Shown here piece by piece: positions 36,536 to 37,543 of a DNA stretch of 37,543 nucleotides. A program made the translations under genes and the position numbers. This DNA is from Candidatus Yaniella excrementigallinarum. GTDB taxonomy: Bacteria > Actinomycetota > Actinomycetes > Actinomycetales > Micrococcaceae. The DNA is taken from assembly GCA_019113675.1 (NCBI GenBank), contig DXHA01000035.1:1-37543 (forward strand), written 5' to 3'. Positions within the stretch are counted from its first letter, which is position 1, and every line of letters starts with the position of its first letter. The notes beneath the pieces were generated by a model. It had not been told where the DNA came from, did not search any database, and worked only from the letters and a program-made list of their open reading frames with translations.

Positions 36536-37435
36536 GTGTTAGATCTGCATCGTCTGAGTTTGCTGCGGGAGTTAGCCATGCGGGGTACCGTCACTGAGGT
36601 GGCCAATTCGCTCAATTTTGCACCCTCGACAGTGTCTGCTCAGTTAGCTCGTTTGGAAAAGGAAGCAGGTACTACCCTATTGGTATCATCGGGGCGCAAG
36701 CTCATGTTGACTACCGCAGCATTGGGATTAGTTGAGCACACCGACAAGATGTTAGCGATCATGGAACAGGCCACCGCCGAATTGACCGAAGCCGAAACCA
36801 TGGTAGCCGGTACCGTACGGGTCTCGATGTTTCAAACCTCAGCTCTAGCGTTGCTGCCTGGAACATTAGAGCTCCTCAGCCAAACCCACCCGAACATCCG
36901 GCTAGAAGTATCCCAACGAGAACCCGAACAGGCCTTGCACGATACCAGGACAGGCGACTTCGATATTGTAGTCGCCGAGCAATATCCAGCACACGCGGTT
37001 GCTCAGCTACCGGACATGGTCACCACTGCACTCGTTGACGATCCTCTCCGGCTTGCAATCCCCAACCATCTGGCTACACAGATCAATCAGCTAACAGATG
37101 CGGCTAGTCTGCCTTGGATCATGGAACCTGCTCCGGCGGCCTCACGCCACTGGGCACTACAACAATGTCGTACTGCCGGATTTGAACCCGATATTCGGTA
37201 TTCTTCAGCCGACTTACAAGCGCATGTGCAATTGGTTGAAGCCGGTGAAGCAGTTGCGATCCTACCGGGGATCCTTGGTGGTTACCGCCCACCCAACGTT
37301 AGCTGGGTAGCACTTGATACCACCCCACATAGGCATATCTTTTTTGCTATGCGACACGCCTCGGCACAACATCCGGCGGTGGCTGCGGTCGCTGCCGCTC
37401 TACAGGGACACGCACAGAAGGCGGCAAAATCCTGA
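36536..37435 (+). CDS. LysR-family transcriptional regulator
   Basis: The 299-residue protein has an N-terminal winged helix (about 1-62: GTVTEVANSLNFAPSTVSAQ) and a long linker helix. A periplasmic-binding-like effector domain (about 90-290) follows, starting GTVRVSMFQTSALALLPG. The start is GTG 36536 with GAAGGA seven bases upstream. Its divergent placement from putA suggests it controls proline catabolism, possibly with proline as effector, but some LysR genes regulate distant targets. The remaining 37436-37543 holds short palindromes (GACCTA/TAGGTC) and no gene I can support. Confidence 0.9.
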   Translation: MLDLHRLSLLRELAMRGTVTEVANSLNFAPSTVSAQLARLEKEAGTTLLVSSGRKLMLTTAALGLVEHTDKMLAIMEQATAELTEAETMVAGTVRVSMFQTSALALLPGTLELLSQTHPNIRLEVSQREPEQALHDTRTGDFDIVVAEQYPAHAVAQLPDMVTTALVDDPLRLAIPNHLATQINQLTDAASLPWIMEPAPAASRHWALQQCRTAGFEPDIRYSSADLQAHVQLVEAGEAVAILPGILGGYRPPNVSWVALDTTPHRHIFFAMRHASAQHPAVAAVAAALQGHAQKAAKS

Positions 37436-37543
37436 CGTTATATTTTGGTAGGGCACAGACCCCAGGCGCTGACCAGGCTTTTACAGCTATTTCTTAGCCC
37501 GGCTAGCCGGTGCCGACCTATTTTAGGTCCGGGGGCATGGCTG

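Noticed and set aside
37438-37543. 3' end of a minus-strand gene at the right edge
   Set aside because: About 34 codons are open to a TAA at 37440-37438, but the peptide matches nothing I recognise and the stretch is too short to judge.

Overview
The window looks like chromosome from an actinobacterium, probably of the Micrococcaceae type. The evidence is a mycothiol-dependent formaldehyde dehydrogenase (MscR), a class Ib nrdHIEF ribonucleotide reductase operon, DnaE2 preceded by a DUF6504 protein, an HIT-type Ap4A phosphorylase next to thrS, and a fused PutA. Base composition is moderate (roughly half G+C by eye), low for the phylum, except for one clearly G+C-richer block at about 18.49-20.70 kb. 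Genus-level placement is a guess.

Layout. 1-931 (-): 5' part of a ZapE/AFG1-like ATPase. 1158-3096 (+): sulfur-transfer and tRNA-proofreading genes (SseA-type rhodanese, SufE-like protein, YbaK deacylase). 3107-10594 (-): GPP34 protein, HIT hydrolase, threonyl-tRNA synthetase, an orphan C-terminal relic of an AMIN-like protein, DnaE2 and DUF6504. 10710-13571: S9 peptidase (+) converging with an SRAP/YedK abasic-site protein (-). 13689-15416 (+): MscR with a metallo-beta-lactamase-fold partner. 15486-16325 (-): thioesterase-like protein. 16419-18436: a divergent sulfide/persulfide module consisting of a persulfide dioxygenase-rhodanese fusion, a small Cys-rich protein absent from simple ORF calls, two palindromic operators and a CstR-type sensor. 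18487-20704 (+): an imported, decaying operon remnant (gene tail, broken alcohol dehydrogenase, intact RidA, Old Yellow Enzyme gene with one stop). 20800-22666: VOC protein (-), then MarR regulator and alpha/beta hydrolase (+). 22859-26863 (-): nrdHIEF with NrdR boxes and DnaA-box-like sites upstream. 27414-28928 (+): DUF1846 protein. 29021-32867 (+): heterodimeric ABC exporter plus a small two-helix membrane protein. 32857-36423 (-): PutA, divergent from a LysR-type regulator at 36536-37435 (+).

Together the region is mainly core metabolism with three stress themes: reactive sulfur handling (SseA, SufE, the CstR module), DNA damage tolerance and aldehyde defence (DnaE2, SRAP, MscR), and nucleotide supply (nrdHIEF). 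The best candidate for something under-described is the CstR-controlled module with its 62-residue Cys-rich protein. Next are the dnaE2 locus without imuB but with a downstream AMIN-like relic, and the DnaA-box-like cluster beside the nrd promoter. I found no CRISPR array, tRNA, rRNA, complete insertion sequence or prophage.
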